Shown here one piece after another: positions 34,789 to 44,082 of a stretch of DNA of 64,000 bases. This stretch comes from Steroidobacter agaridevorans (GTDB lineage: Bacteria; Pseudomonadota; Gammaproteobacteria; Steroidobacterales; Steroidobacteraceae). How positions within the stretch are numbered: position 1 is the stretch's first letter; each line of letters starts with the position of its first letter. The DNA is taken from positions 271,140 through 335,139 of the forward strand of contig NZ_BLJO01000005.1 in assembly GCF_009932555.1 (NCBI RefSeq). The letters are read 5' to 3'. The translations under genes and the position numbers were made by a program. The notes beneath the pieces were generated by a model. That model searched no databases. It was given only the letters and a program-made list of their open reading frames with translations, and was not told the origin of the DNA.

Positions 34789-37740
34789 TCAAAACGTGTA
34801 ATTAACCGACATCGCATAACTCCGCCCGAAAATCCCGTCGTAATACGCAACCGTTCCGCCCGCCGCGGGCACCGGGAACGGCGCCTCGCGATCGAACACG
34901 TTATCGACGAAGACGCGCGTCGTGATGTTTTCGTTGAGTCGATATCCCGCCGACAGATTGAACAGCCACCATTCCCCAATCTCCGCGAAGTTGCGAGTAT
35001 CGATCTGCTCATCGACATCCCATCGCGCCGGCCCCATGTATTGGGTCTGCAGTGACAGGGAAAGATCCTTGACGCTGTAGTTCAGCGTCAGCGAGCCCTG
35101 GTCGCGGCTCGTCCCCACCTCCCCTGCTTGGCGATCCAAGTCGCCGAGGCCGACCCGCGTGGTGAGATTGCGAAGGTTGTAGAAGTTCAGCGATGTGTCG
35201 AGTCGGCCGAAGCGGCCCAAGCCGACGCCGTAGTTCAACTGCGCCGTGATTGCTTTGAAGCGCTTGGACCCCGCATTGGCGTAGCCGGTGCGTACAAAGG
35301 TGACTTGGCCGGATGCGTCACGATCGATGTTGTCGCAGAGCGCGGTCGCGCCGATGCCCGCTTCACTGTCGTAGCACGCGTTCATCACGCCGACCGCGTT
35401 GAGGGCGACGATGGCGTTGGTGAGATCGATCTCGATCCAGTCCACCGCAAGGCTCAACGACGGCACCCAGCGCGGGCGCAGGACCACGCCCCAGGTGCGC
35501 GAATCTGCTTCCTCGTTCAACAGATCGGGATTGCCCGACACACTGACTTGAGCCGAGGCATCCACAATGTTGGATTGGAACGGCTGTGTAATGCCCGCCG
35601 CTGCGCAGTTCGCCGCACGCGTCGCGGGGTTCGGGCCCGCGTCGATGAATCGCGAGTCGCAGGGGTCGTCGGCCGTATCGAATGCGCTCGATGTCGGGAC
35701 GAACGCTTCGGTGATCGCGGGCGAACGAATCGCGAGCGTTTTGTTGCCGCGGAACTGAATGTCGGGAATTGGCGCGAATCGCGCGCCCGCAGTCCAAGTG
35801 AGATCGCCGCCGGCGACGGAATGGTCCACGTAGCGAGCAGCGCCTTCGACCTGCAAGGCATTCACGAACGGAATGTTCTGGTGCTCACCGACGATCGGGA
35901 TCAAGAGTTCGGTGAAAGCCTCATCCGTTTCGAACTCGCCGCTCAAGCCGTCGATGGGCACCAGCCGTCCCCACGCTTCCCGGAAGAAACGATCGGGATC
36001 GAATCGAGAAGTCTCCCGGCGGTTTTCCACGCCGACGACAGCCTGGACCGCACCACCAGGAAGATCGACGATTTCGCCGGAGATATCGGCAGTGACGACG
36101 CGCTGAGTGACCGTCGAAGTCTGCATCGCCAGCGTCGTGATGTAGTCGCGCGCGGCTTGGCTGGGCGAACCGACGCCGAACAGGTTCAAAGGTGCGCACG
36201 AGTCCGACCGTGTTCTGATCGGTGCAGACTCGAGCGTTCCATTCAACGTGCCGCGGCAGACAATCTGCCCGGTCGCGGCATCGATCACCGCATCCATCGC
36301 ATTCTCAAAATTCTGTTGAACGACCATCGGCTCGCGCGACGTCGTCTCGGAGTTGCCGTAGTTGCCCGCGATCTCCCATTGGAACGAACGTTCGCCTATA
36401 TCGAACGCACCTTCGAGGCCCGCAACCACTCGATACACATTGCTCTCGGAACGAGCCAGCCCGCTCTGAAGATCGGAATTCGCGCGAGCGAGATAGAAGA
36501 ACGAAGGATCAGCCCCTGCGGCCAGCAGATTGTCCCGAATGAGCGCGCGCGACTCGGCCGACAGGAAAGGATTGTCGGTGCTGACGATCAGATTGCCCTC
36601 GGGCGATCCGCCCGGGCCGAACAGCAGCGAGTTGTACACCGGTTGATCGGCGAATTTTTTGCCGCTGGTCGTCGAGTACCACGCTTCGCCGAACGCCCGC
36701 ACTCGGTCCGTGATCTGGAAATTTCCCAGCGCCGTGAAGTTCGCCCGCTCGGTCGGAGCAAGCAGAGTGCTCACCGCAGTGACATTGAAACCGTCGCCAG
36801 CGGACTTGTTGACCAGGTTCCCCGTCCCCGTGCCGAAGTTATACGGCACCAGCGCGCCGCCCGGGCCAAACTGCAGGGTGTTGCCGGTCGCATCGAGGAT
36901 GCCCGCGAACTGCGCCAGGGAATCGTCGATCAAAGGCAACCCACCGGCGGTCACCACATCGACTCGACGCTGCTCGATCAACTCGTTGACGTACGGCGAA
37001 TCCGGATCCTCCGGTGTGGTGTAGTACAGGCCGCGCGCCGTGCGCGATCTGTCCATGTACATCAAGCCTTCGCTGCGGGCGTACTCAGCGCTCATCGTCA
37101 CATTGCCGCGACCATCGGCGAAGTTCGTGCCGGCCAAAGCTCGCAGCCGATAGTTGTCCGCGTCGCCGCGTGCGGATTGGCCGAAGGACGCGTCAACGTC
37201 CGCGCCCTCGTAGTCACGCTTGAGAATGATGTTGACCGTGCCCGCGATGGCATCTGAGCCGTAGACCGGCGCGCCGCCGACGGCGATCACTTCGACCCGA
37301 TCGATGAGTTGAGTCGGAATCGCATTGAGATCGACCTGTTGCCCGGCATCGGCCGGCCCAAAGATCGAGGCCGTGTTCGAGGAGACGAAGCGACGTCCGT
37401 TCACCAGCGTCAAAGTCCGCTGCGAGCCGAGCGAGAAAAAGTCGGCGAAGCTCTGCGCGACGCCAAACGCGGAGGGCTGCGTACCCGCACTGCTCGACGC
37501 CGGCGGGCCGAACGCAGGAATGTCGTTCAGCACCTCGATGACGTTCGGCGCACCTCGATTCTCGATGTCGTCGCTGCTCACCACGACGGTGGGCTGCAAG
37601 CGCTCGAGCTCGGGCCGCGCAATTCTCGATCCGGTGACGACGATCGTATCGACGACGTCGGACGCGGGCGCCGTTTGTGCCCAGGCCGGGGCACTGGCGG
37701 CAACTGCGATGGCTGCAAGCGGAACGACTCGAATCCTCAA
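34789..37740 (-). CDS. TonB-dependent receptor
   Basis: A 983-residue outer-membrane receptor with signal peptide (VVPLAAIAVAASAPAWA), then a TonB-box-like DTIVVTGSRIARPE. The plug carries LVNGRRFVSSN, IDRVEVIAVGGAPVYGSDAIAGTVNIIL, and a barrel ends in a terminal F (YAMSVNYTF). The long extracellular loops and style resemble receptors of oligotrophic gammaproteobacteria and alphaproteobacteria for sugars or other large solutes; the ligand is unknown. The start is TTG at 37740, with GGGAGGAG about 7 bases upstream. TTG overlaps the TGA of the upstream regulator gene (TTGA), so translation is coupled. Confidence 0.9.
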   Translation of the reverse strand: MRIRVVPLAAIAVAASAPAWAQTAPASDVVDTIVVTGSRIARPELERLQPTVVVSSDDIENRGAPNVIEVLNDIPAFGPPASSSAGTQPSAFGVAQSFADFFSLGSQRTLTLVNGRRFVSSNTASIFGPADAGQQVDLNAIPTQLIDRVEVIAVGGAPVYGSDAIAGTVNIILKRDYEGADVDASFGQSARGDADNYRLRALAGTNFADGRGNVTMSAEYARSEGLMYMDRSRTARGLYYTTPEDPDSPYVNELIEQRRVDVVTAGGLPLIDDSLAQFAGILDATGNTLQFGPGGALVPYNFGTGTGNLVNKSAGDGFNVTAVSTLLAPTERANFTALGNFQITDRVRAFGEAWYSTTSGKKFADQPVYNSLLFGPGGSPEGNLIVSTDNPFLSAESRALIRDNLLAAGADPSFFYLARANSDLQSGLARSESNVYRVVAGLEGAFDIGERSFQWEIAGNYGNSETTSREPMVVQQNFENAMDAVIDAATGQIVCRGTLNGTLESAPIRTRSDSCAPLNLFGVGSPSQAARDYITTLAMQTSTVTQRVVTADISGEIVDLPGGAVQAVVGVENRRETSRFDPDRFFREAWGRLVPIDGLSGEFETDEAFTELLIPIVGEHQNIPFVNALQVEGAARYVDHSVAGGDLTWTAGARFAPIPDIQFRGNKTLAIRSPAITEAFVPTSSAFDTADDPCDSRFIDAGPNPATRAANCAAAGITQPFQSNIVDASAQVSVSGNPDLLNEEADSRTWGVVLRPRWVPSLSLAVDWIEIDLTNAIVALNAVGVMNACYDSEAGIGATALCDNIDRDASGQVTFVRTGYANAGSKRFKAITAQLNYGVGLGRFGRLDTSLNFYNLRNLTTRVGLGDLDRQAGEVGTSRDQGSLTLNYSVKDLSLSLQTQYMGPARWDVDEQIDTRNFAEIGEWWLFNLSAGYRLNENITTRVFVDNVFDREAPFPVPAAGGTVAYYDGIFGRSYAMSVNYTF

Positions 37741-38366
37741 GAGAACTCCTCCCAATCCAACGACGACTCCAGCGTCTGCGCCATCCGCACCAGGTGCGCA
37801 AACGAGCGTGCACGCATTTTGTCCATGATCCGGCCGCGATGAATCTGCACGGTGACCTCGCTGATACCGAGATCGAGCGCGATCTGCTTGTTCATCATCC
37901 CGTTCACGAGCAGGCGCATGACCTGCCGTTCCCGCGGCGTCAACCTGGCTCTGCGGTTGCGCACTTCCACGAGCGTCACCTGGGCGTGCCGGCGGCGGCG
38001 ATACTGATCGAGCGCCGCATTGACCGCAACGAGCACGTTGTCCCTCGACAACGGCGGCTGCAACAGGTCGACCGCGCCGGCCTTCAACGCACGAACGATC
38101 GCCGTCACTTCGGAGTACGCAGTGACGAACACGATCGGCACTCCGAGCGCAGCGAGTTCCAGTTGCAGATCCAACCCGCTCATGTCCGGCAACTCGATAT
38201 CGAGGATCGCGCAACACGGCGGCGTCGCGGCGGACTCGTTCAAGCATTCGGCGGCGGATCCGCATGCGCGCGTGTCGAGCCCCGCGCCTTCCAGATAGCA
38301 GCAGATCGTTGCACGCGTCTCCGGGTTGTCATTCACCACGTAGACGATCTCATTTCGTCCGCTCAT
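37737..38366 (-). CDS. FixJ/NarL-type response regulator with altered acidic pocket
   Basis: A 209-residue regulator. The receiver domain has the phosphoacceptor D56 in AILDIELPDMSG, T in VFVTAYS and a lysine in ALKAGAVDLLQPPL. The usual acidic pair (VDDD) is instead VNDN (N12, D13, N14), which may weaken Mg binding. The LuxR-type HTH is LTPRERQVMRLLVNGMMNKQ with DLGISEVTVQIHRGRIMDKM. ATG at 38366; the frame is open further upstream without homology. The stop overlaps the TonB receptor start, and a propeller histidine kinase gene ends 107 bp upstream on the same strand. Confidence 0.85.
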   Translation of the reverse strand: MSGRNEIVYVVNDNPETRATICCYLEGAGLDTRACGSAAECLNESAATPPCCAILDIELPDMSGLDLQLELAALGVPIVFVTAYSEVTAIVRALKAGAVDLLQPPLSRDNVLVAVNAALDQYRRRRHAQVTLVEVRNRRARLTPRERQVMRLLVNGMMNKQIALDLGISEVTVQIHRGRIMDKMRARSFAHLVRMAQTLESSLDWEEFS

Positions 38367-38473
38367 TTGTTCCGGCGTCTCGCGCGACTGCGTCGTCACG
38401 CAATGTATTCGCGCGAGCGGTGGTGGCACATCATCCCGCGCGGCAGGAGATCGCCTACCCTTTGGGGTAACTG

Positions 38474-41400
38474 TCAGCGATCGCTGGCGTACGCAATGTT
38501 CGCTGGAACTCTCAGCTCGATGCTCGTGCCCGCATCGGGCCTGCTGGCGATTTCGAATTGCGCCTGGATCTTTCGTGCGCGCTCCCGCATGCCCGCGAGA
38601 CCCCAATGGCCGTTCGCGGGCGCCGCCTGCAAGACACTCTCGTCGAAGCCCCGGCCGTCGTCGACGAGGCGCACTGTGAGCTCGCGCCGCGAATAAAGGA
38701 TCTCGATCTGGATCGTGTGGGCGTTCGCGTGGCGGAGCGCATTCGTCAAGCCTTCGCTGAGAATGCGCTCTGCTTCTTCCGCGACGACCGGATGCAGTCC
38801 GCGCGATTGACCCTCGACAGTCAGACGCACGTCCACGACGGTGTCTTCGGAAACGTGCGCCACGAGCTGTCGAATCGCCGCGGTGAAATCGCGTTGCGCA
38901 CGCGTCGAATGACGTAACGCCGTGACACGCTTACGCCCTTCGACTAGCACGACGTCTGCACGATCGAGTGCCTGCTCCATCAGATCGCGCGCCGGTTCGC
39001 CGCTTGGGATCTTCTCCATCGCACCTTGAAACTTGAGCATCAGCCCCTGCACGCTCTGCAGGAACGTGTCGTGCAGCTCGCGCGCGATCCGCTCGCGCTC
39101 TTCCAGACTCGCCTCGAGGCGGGAGCGGATGCGCGTCGCCACTTGCCGCACGCGGATCGCCAATACAGCCCATAGCAGCAGTACCGACGCAAGGATGGCG
39201 AGCACAATGAACCATGCGGTCTGATAGAACGTCGGCAACACTTCGAAGCCGAAGCTGGCGCCCTGCTCGTTGCATACGGCGTCGTGATTGCAGGCCGTCA
39301 CATGAAATGTATATCGGCCTGGCGCCAGATCGTTGTAGAACGCCTGCCGTCGCGTCCCGACCTCTTGCCAGTGCTCCTCGTAGCCTTCGAGGCGATAACG
39401 AAACGTGAGCTTCTGAGGCAGCGCCAGACTCGGCGCGGTGTAATCGATCTCGATGTCGCGCGTGAGCGCTGGAAACACCGGCCGCGATCGCACGCTGTAC
39501 TGCTTACGATCCGCGACTATTGCTTCGATATGCACGGGCGGGGCGGCGGCCGGCTCCTTCAGGCGCGACGGGTCGATCACGTGCGTACCGTTGAGGCTCG
39601 GGAACCAGAGCCTGCCATCCTTGGACATCGCCGATTCGCTCATGAACGGCGCGCGCGTGGGCGTCGCTCCGTCCAGAGCATCGAACCAACGCAAAGCAAC
39701 CCGGCGGGATGGCTCCTGACGCCAGGCAGCCAGCTCGCCTTTCGTGATTCTCACGAAGCCGCACTCCAGGCTGAGCCACAAGTCCTCCGATCTGTCGAAC
39801 TGCATGGCCCACACCCGATCGCACGGCAGGCCGTTGCTCCTAACCAGAGCTCGGCGCTGACCGCGCTGTGTCTCGATGAGCCCGTATCCCGCCGCGCCCA
39901 TGACGGTGCCGTCGGCTAGCACGATCAGGTCGTCCACATGCCGCTCGGTAATGTCGGGGTTCACGTCAGCGAACGAGATTGTTTCCAATTGACCATCACG
40001 ATAGCGAGCGAGATCGCCGCTCATGGTGCCGATCCAGATACCGCCGGCAGGATCGGCCGCCACCTCGCGCCCCGGGGGCACCTGTGGTTCGCGCAACTGT
40101 TCGACGATGCGAGTACCCTCCACACGCATCAATTTGCGCTCGCGCGCGGCCAACTGCATCCAGACATTCCGCCGGGTGTCTTGCGCGATGCTCGCGACCA
40201 GTCCGGATGGGCGGCCCTCGGCATCTTCGACCGGGGTGAACGTCCCCCGATCGAAAATAAACATGGACTGCGCAGCGCCGAGCCAGAGACGGGCAGAGGC
40301 ATCCTCGAACATCGACGTGATCTGGTGGTCGCGCAGCACCGCCGGCCCCCGATCGAGTTTCGACACTCTGCCATCGCGCAGAATGTTTACACCCTGACTG
40401 GTGCCGAGCCAGACGGAACCGTCCGCACGAGCCATGACCGAGCCAGTGTCATCGGAGCTCAGTCCCTCGCGCGTCGAGTATGGGACCACGCTGAACTCGC
40501 GAAAGCGATCCAGGCCGCGCACGGTCGAGACCCATACGTTGCCCTCGCGATCCTCGAAGAATCTCAGCACGTTGTCGGCCGAGAGTCCGTCGCTGGCCCG
40601 AAAGCGCTCCACGCGATCGCCGTCGATGCGCAACAGTCCCTGGTCCGCCGTTGCCACCCAAAGCGTATCCTGGCGGTCTTTATTGAGAGCAAAGATCGAT
40701 AGCGCGCTCGAGTCGAAGCCCGTTGTGACCAACGGTTGAAATTTGCCGTTGACGAGTCTCTGCAACCCACCCTCGCGTCCGTCCCTGGCCATGGCAACCC
40801 ACAAGTCGCCACGACGGGTTCGCGCGACTCCAACGACGCCGGCCATGCCCCGACTTTCGCTCAGCGCGGCGGGATAAATGGCCGAGGTCTTGCCCGCCTG
40901 CCAATGGATCATCCCCAGATCGGCGCCGAGCCAGATGCTGCCATCCGCTTCACGCAAGAAGCCTCTGGCGCAACACGAGCTCATCGTGAGCTCCAGACCC
41001 GGCAATGGCGCCGGACATTCCAGGCGATCCTCATGCACGCGACACAGGCTGGTCGCGAAGGGGGCGCCATACGTACGCACGGCCCAGATGCTGCCGTCGG
41101 GCTCGAGCGTCAGCTCCACGATCGCTGCGTCCAGTTCCTTCGAGATTCGCGTCAGGCGTCCGTCACGCAATCGATCCAGTCCCGAGTCGGATCCGATCCA
41201 GAGACTGCCGTCGGGAGTCCCGAGCAACGCGGTCACGTTCTTCGCCGCCAGTTCCTCGCCAAACTCGGAAACCCAACGCGTGAAGCGCACACCGTCGAAT
41301 CGATAGAGACCGCCCGTGGTGCCGATCCAGAGGTAGCCATCGGCGCTCTGCGCGATGGGATCCGGCACCGCCGGCAGCGAGCCGTCCTGCAGACGCCAGC

Positions 41401-41494
41401 TGGTGTGTCCGTACTGCGACAGCAGATATGCGGGATCCAACGCGAACGCGCACCGGCTCGCGCATGCGAGCAAGACGAACGTAAGAATTCGCAT
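38474..41494 (-). CDS. two-component sensor histidine kinase with beta-propeller sensor
   Basis: A 1006-residue protein with signal peptide (MRILTFVLLACASRCAFA). About 14 Reg_prop-type propeller blades follow (repeats like DGYLWIGTTGGLYRFDG and DGSVWLGTSQGVNILRDG), then a Y_Y_Y domain (FRYRLEGYEEHWQEVGTRR), one membrane helix near residue 765 and a HisKA_3 kinase. The phosphorylated histidine is in ARELHDTFLQSVQGLML; N and G boxes are LTNALRHANAH and GLAGMRER. The class often senses carbohydrates in the periplasm. Start ATG 41494 rather than 41539. The cognate regulator gene lies 59 bp upstream. Confidence 0.9.
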   Translation of the reverse strand: MRILTFVLLACASRCAFALDPAYLLSQYGHTSWRLQDGSLPAVPDPIAQSADGYLWIGTTGGLYRFDGVRFTRWVSEFGEELAAKNVTALLGTPDGSLWIGSDSGLDRLRDGRLTRISKELDAAIVELTLEPDGSIWAVRTYGAPFATSLCRVHEDRLECPAPLPGLELTMSSCCARGFLREADGSIWLGADLGMIHWQAGKTSAIYPAALSESRGMAGVVGVARTRRGDLWVAMARDGREGGLQRLVNGKFQPLVTTGFDSSALSIFALNKDRQDTLWVATADQGLLRIDGDRVERFRASDGLSADNVLRFFEDREGNVWVSTVRGLDRFREFSVVPYSTREGLSSDDTGSVMARADGSVWLGTSQGVNILRDGRVSKLDRGPAVLRDHQITSMFEDASARLWLGAAQSMFIFDRGTFTPVEDAEGRPSGLVASIAQDTRRNVWMQLAARERKLMRVEGTRIVEQLREPQVPPGREVAADPAGGIWIGTMSGDLARYRDGQLETISFADVNPDITERHVDDLIVLADGTVMGAAGYGLIETQRGQRRALVRSNGLPCDRVWAMQFDRSEDLWLSLECGFVRITKGELAAWRQEPSRRVALRWFDALDGATPTRAPFMSESAMSKDGRLWFPSLNGTHVIDPSRLKEPAAAPPVHIEAIVADRKQYSVRSRPVFPALTRDIEIDYTAPSLALPQKLTFRYRLEGYEEHWQEVGTRRQAFYNDLAPGRYTFHVTACNHDAVCNEQGASFGFEVLPTFYQTAWFIVLAILASVLLLWAVLAIRVRQVATRIRSRLEASLEERERIARELHDTFLQSVQGLMLKFQGAMEKIPSGEPARDLMEQALDRADVVLVEGRKRVTALRHSTRAQRDFTAAIRQLVAHVSEDTVVDVRLTVEGQSRGLHPVVAEEAERILSEGLTNALRHANAHTIQIEILYSRRELTVRLVDDGRGFDESVLQAAPANGHWGLAGMRERARKIQAQFEIASRPDAGTSIELRVPANIAYASDR

Positions 41495-41553
41495 CAGGTG
41501 GCTATGAATTCGCCCCTGCGCGTGCCGGTTCACATACATGCCGCTGCTTTTTC

Positions 41554-42195
41554 TTATAACTCGATGATGCCGCGTTTGACGGCAGTCACGACCGCGTGAG
41601 TGCGGTCGTTCGCGCCGAGCTTCGCTAAAATATTCTTCATGTGGGCCTTCACGGTGTCCTCGGAGATGCCCAGATCGGCCGCGATGCGCTTGTTCGCGTT
41701 GCCCTGCGCAGCTCCGCGCAGAACATCGAGCTCGCGCAACGACAGCAGCTCGTCGGTCAGGTGCTCCGCAAGCATGGTCGCGACATCTGGAGGAATCACA
41801 CGACGCCCCGCATGCGCCGTCCGAATCGAGTCACGCAAGGCCTTGCGCATGGTGTCTTTCAACATGAACCCGCACGCACCGGCACGAAGCGCGCCGGTGA
41901 TCTGAGCATCGCCCTGAAACGTCGTCAGGACCAGAATCCGTGCGTCGGGAAACTCTTCGCGAATGATGCGGATCGCGTCGATGCCATTCATGTCCGGCAT
42001 CTGCAGGTCCATGAGCGTGACATCGGGGCGAGTGAGCCGGAACTGCTCGATGCCGGCGCGCGCACTGGCGGCCTCGGCGACCAGTTGCATGTCCGGCTGG
42101 CCGGCCAATGTGGCGGCGATGCCTTCACGAAGCAGCGGATGGTCATCGATGGCAAGCACCCGGATCGGTCGCACCGAGGGGTTGTTCGACGACAT
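41554..42195 (-). CDS. NarL/LuxR-family response regulator
   Basis: A 213-residue regulator. The receiver has the intact acidic pair in VLAIDDHPLLREG, D63 in TLMDLQMPDMNG, T in VLTTFQGD and K in GFMLKDTM. The HTH is LSLRELDVLRGAAQGNANKR with LGISEDTVKAHMKNILAKLG. ATG 42195 is chosen over 42222. It is followed by the propeller histidine kinase gene on the same strand and is the likely partner of that HisKA_3 kinase. Targets may include the TonB receptor gene downstream. Confidence 0.92.
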   Translation of the reverse strand: MSSNNPSVRPIRVLAIDDHPLLREGIAATLAGQPDMQLVAEAASARAGIEQFRLTRPDVTLMDLQMPDMNGIDAIRIIREEFPDARILVLTTFQGDAQITGALRAGACGFMLKDTMRKALRDSIRTAHAGRRVIPPDVATMLAEHLTDELLSLRELDVLRGAAQGNANKRIAADLGISEDTVKAHMKNILAKLGANDRTHAVVTAVKRGIIEL

Positions 42196-42335
42196 GCTGC
42201 GCTCCAGGGAAAGGAACGCCAATCATGCCGCAGCACATGACATATCGAAAGCATCCAGACTACCCGAAAGTGTTAGCGGGCGATTGCTCTTGGGTGGGGT
42301 GGTGACCGGACAGTCACGCACGTACGCTCCCGACG

Positions 42336-42722
42336 ATGCAGGGATTCTTCTCCATGTTTCCTTCAGGACGCGCCGGCCTCGCGCTCCTGGTCCTACGAAC
42401 GTCGGTCGCCGCCGCTTTACTGTTGGGAGCAGTGGTTGGCTCGCATGCACTCTTATGGACCGCCGCGAGCGGCAGCATTGCCGTTTTGCTGTGCGCGGGG
42501 TTCGCGACGCCGATTTGCGCCGGGGTGTGCAGCGTCGTTGCAGCCATCGTCGCCTTCAGGGCAAGTGGCGAGAGTGCGCTGTGCCCGACGCTGTTCGCGC
42601 TGACTTCGCTTGCGCTCGCGCTGCTCGGGCCGGGCGCCTATTCGCTGGATGCACGCATCTTCGGCCGCCGTCGCATCGTCTTCACGAGCCGCGACAAGGA
42701 CCGCAATCAAATAAACATGTGA
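42336..42722 (+). CDS. DoxX-like small membrane protein
   Basis: A 128-residue protein with four hydrophobic helices: ALLVLRTSVAAALLLGAVVG, then LLWTAASGSIAVLL, GVCSVVAAIVAF and FALTSLALALLG. The GPGAYSLDARIFGRR end resembles the DoxX-type C-terminus. Function is not established; some DoxX relatives are subunits of quinol oxidases or thiosulfate:quinone reductases. ATG 42336, or ATG 42354 with AGGGA 9 bases upstream. It is divergent from the response regulator gene. Confidence 0.6.
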   Translation: MQGFFSMFPSGRAGLALLVLRTSVAAALLLGAVVGSHALLWTAASGSIAVLLCAGFATPICAGVCSVVAAIVAFRASGESALCPTLFALTSLALALLGPGAYSLDARIFGRRRIVFTSRDKDRNQINM

Positions 42723-42794
42723 TTCAGCAGCGGCCGTGAGGCACTCACTATCTGCCAGGCACACGAAGGCGTGCAGGCAGTCAGGAGCGAGCCC

Positions 42795-43199
42795 ATGGTG
42801 ACGAGCAATCAAACTGAAACAATGATCGCGACGGGCGAGTCGCGAGCCAGGGAAATCGGAGTTCCCGTCAACATCGCGGTACTGGATGCAGGCGCGCATC
42901 TCAAAGCGTTCAGCAGAATGGATGGCGCCGTCATCGGCTCGATCGACGTTTCCATCTCGAAGGCGCGCACCGCCGTTTTGTTCGGCATCCCCAGCGAAGC
43001 TGTTTGGGAGTACTGCAAGCCCGGCGCGCCCGCGCCTGGTCTGGAGCGAAGTAACGGCGGGCTTGCAACGTTCCCTGGCGGCATCCCGCTGTTCGATTCG
43101 AGCGGCGCGCTGATTGGCGCCGTCGGCGTCTCCGGCGGCGCGGTCTCTCAGGACCTCGAGATTGCCAAGGCCGCAGCCGCGGCGCTGCGCTCTTCGTGA
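42795..43199 (+). CDS. GlcG/HbpS-family (DUF336) haem-binding-like protein
   Basis: A 134-residue protein of PF03928. Typical segments are ARAREIGVPVNIAVLDAGAHLKAFSRMDGA, a SKARTAVLFGIPS helix, GGLATFPGGIPL and IGAVGVSGG near the end. Family members include the haem-binding HbpS of Streptomyces and GlcG of glycolate operons; the role here is unknown. The ATG at 42795 has AGGAG about 8 bases upstream; an in-frame ATG at 42771 is less likely. It is 34 bp ahead of an SDR gene on the same strand. Confidence 0.82.
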   Translation: MVTSNQTETMIATGESRAREIGVPVNIAVLDAGAHLKAFSRMDGAVIGSIDVSISKARTAVLFGIPSEAVWEYCKPGAPAPGLERSNGGLATFPGGIPLFDSSGALIGAVGVSGGAVSQDLEIAKAAAAALRSS

Positions 43200-43233
43200 G
43201 CCAACATCCCCCTTGCTATGGAGTCAATGTGTC

Positions 43234-44037
43234 ATGCCAAAAACTATCTTGATCACGGGTGCGGGCTCGGGCTTCGGCGAAGCCGCCGCGATCGGAATGG
43301 CCAAGAACGGTCACAACGTCATTGCCACCGCCCAGGTCTCGCCGCAGGTCACACCGCTGCGGGAAAAAGCGAAGGCGCTGGGACCGAAGAACCTGCGTGT
43401 CGAACGCCTGGATCTGACCGATCCTTACGATGTCGCCCACGCCCAGAGCTTCGACATCGACGTGCTGTGGAACAACGCCGGCATGGGTGAGGCCGGCCCG
43501 GTGTTCGAGATTCCCATCGATCTCGTACGCCGCAATTTCGAAGTGAACGTGTTCCTGCCGCTGCAACTCACCCAAGGCTTCATCCGCCAGTGGATCGCTG
43601 CGAAGAAGAAAGCGAAGGTGGTGTTCACATCGTCCATGGGCGGCCTGTTCACGCCGGCGAACTGGGGCACCTATGTGTCCACGAAGCACGCGCTGGAATC
43701 GGTGGCCGAGGCCATGCAACAGGAGTTGAAGGCTCACGGCATCAAGGTGCAGACCATCAACCCGGGCGCGTTTTATACCGGCTACAACGAAACGATGGCG
43801 GACGCGCCGTTTCGCTGGCTCGACGATTCGAAGCACGTCACCAAGCGCGCCGCGCTGCGCGCCGAGTTCGACTCGTTCCTGCAAGCGCCGGATGGGCACC
43901 TGGACGCCCGCGAGATGATCGATCGGATGATCGAAGTCGTTCCTGCGGACACCGGCAAGTTCCGCAACGTCGTGCCGAAGGCCACCGAGGACATGCTCAA
44001 GGCGCATCAGCTGGCGGCGTGGGAAAACGCGATCTGA
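43234..44037 (+). CDS. short-chain dehydrogenase/reductase
   Basis: A 267-residue classical SDR. TGAGSGFGEAAAIG is the nucleotide motif, LWNNAGMGEAGPV is the NNAG block, the catalytic serine is in FTSSMGGLFTP and the YxxxK is YVSTK. PGAFYTGYNETM follows. The substrate is unknown. ATG at 43234; homology begins at MPKTILITGAG. It is likely co-transcribed with the DUF336-type gene and convergent with the NTF2-fold gene. Confidence 0.88.
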   Translation: MPKTILITGAGSGFGEAAAIGMAKNGHNVIATAQVSPQVTPLREKAKALGPKNLRVERLDLTDPYDVAHAQSFDIDVLWNNAGMGEAGPVFEIPIDLVRRNFEVNVFLPLQLTQGFIRQWIAAKKKAKVVFTSSMGGLFTPANWGTYVSTKHALESVAEAMQQELKAHGIKVQTINPGAFYTGYNETMADAPFRWLDDSKHVTKRAALRAEFDSFLQAPDGHLDAREMIDRMIEVVPADTGKFRNVVPKATEDMLKAHQLAAWENAI

Positions 44038-44082
44038 GTGGGTGCTGAGCGGGCCTATCGCCCGCTCAGTCCTTCCCAACTG

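Noticed and set aside
35128-37257. Long plus-strand open frame opposite the TonB receptor gene
   Set aside because: Codon-bias shadow of the receptor gene; no ribosome binding site or family features.
34789-38265. A single 1158-residue reading of the TonB receptor with an N-terminal extension
   Set aside because: The extra residues overlap the FixJ-type regulator in another frame; the strong ribosome binding site and TTG at 37740 precede the signal peptide.
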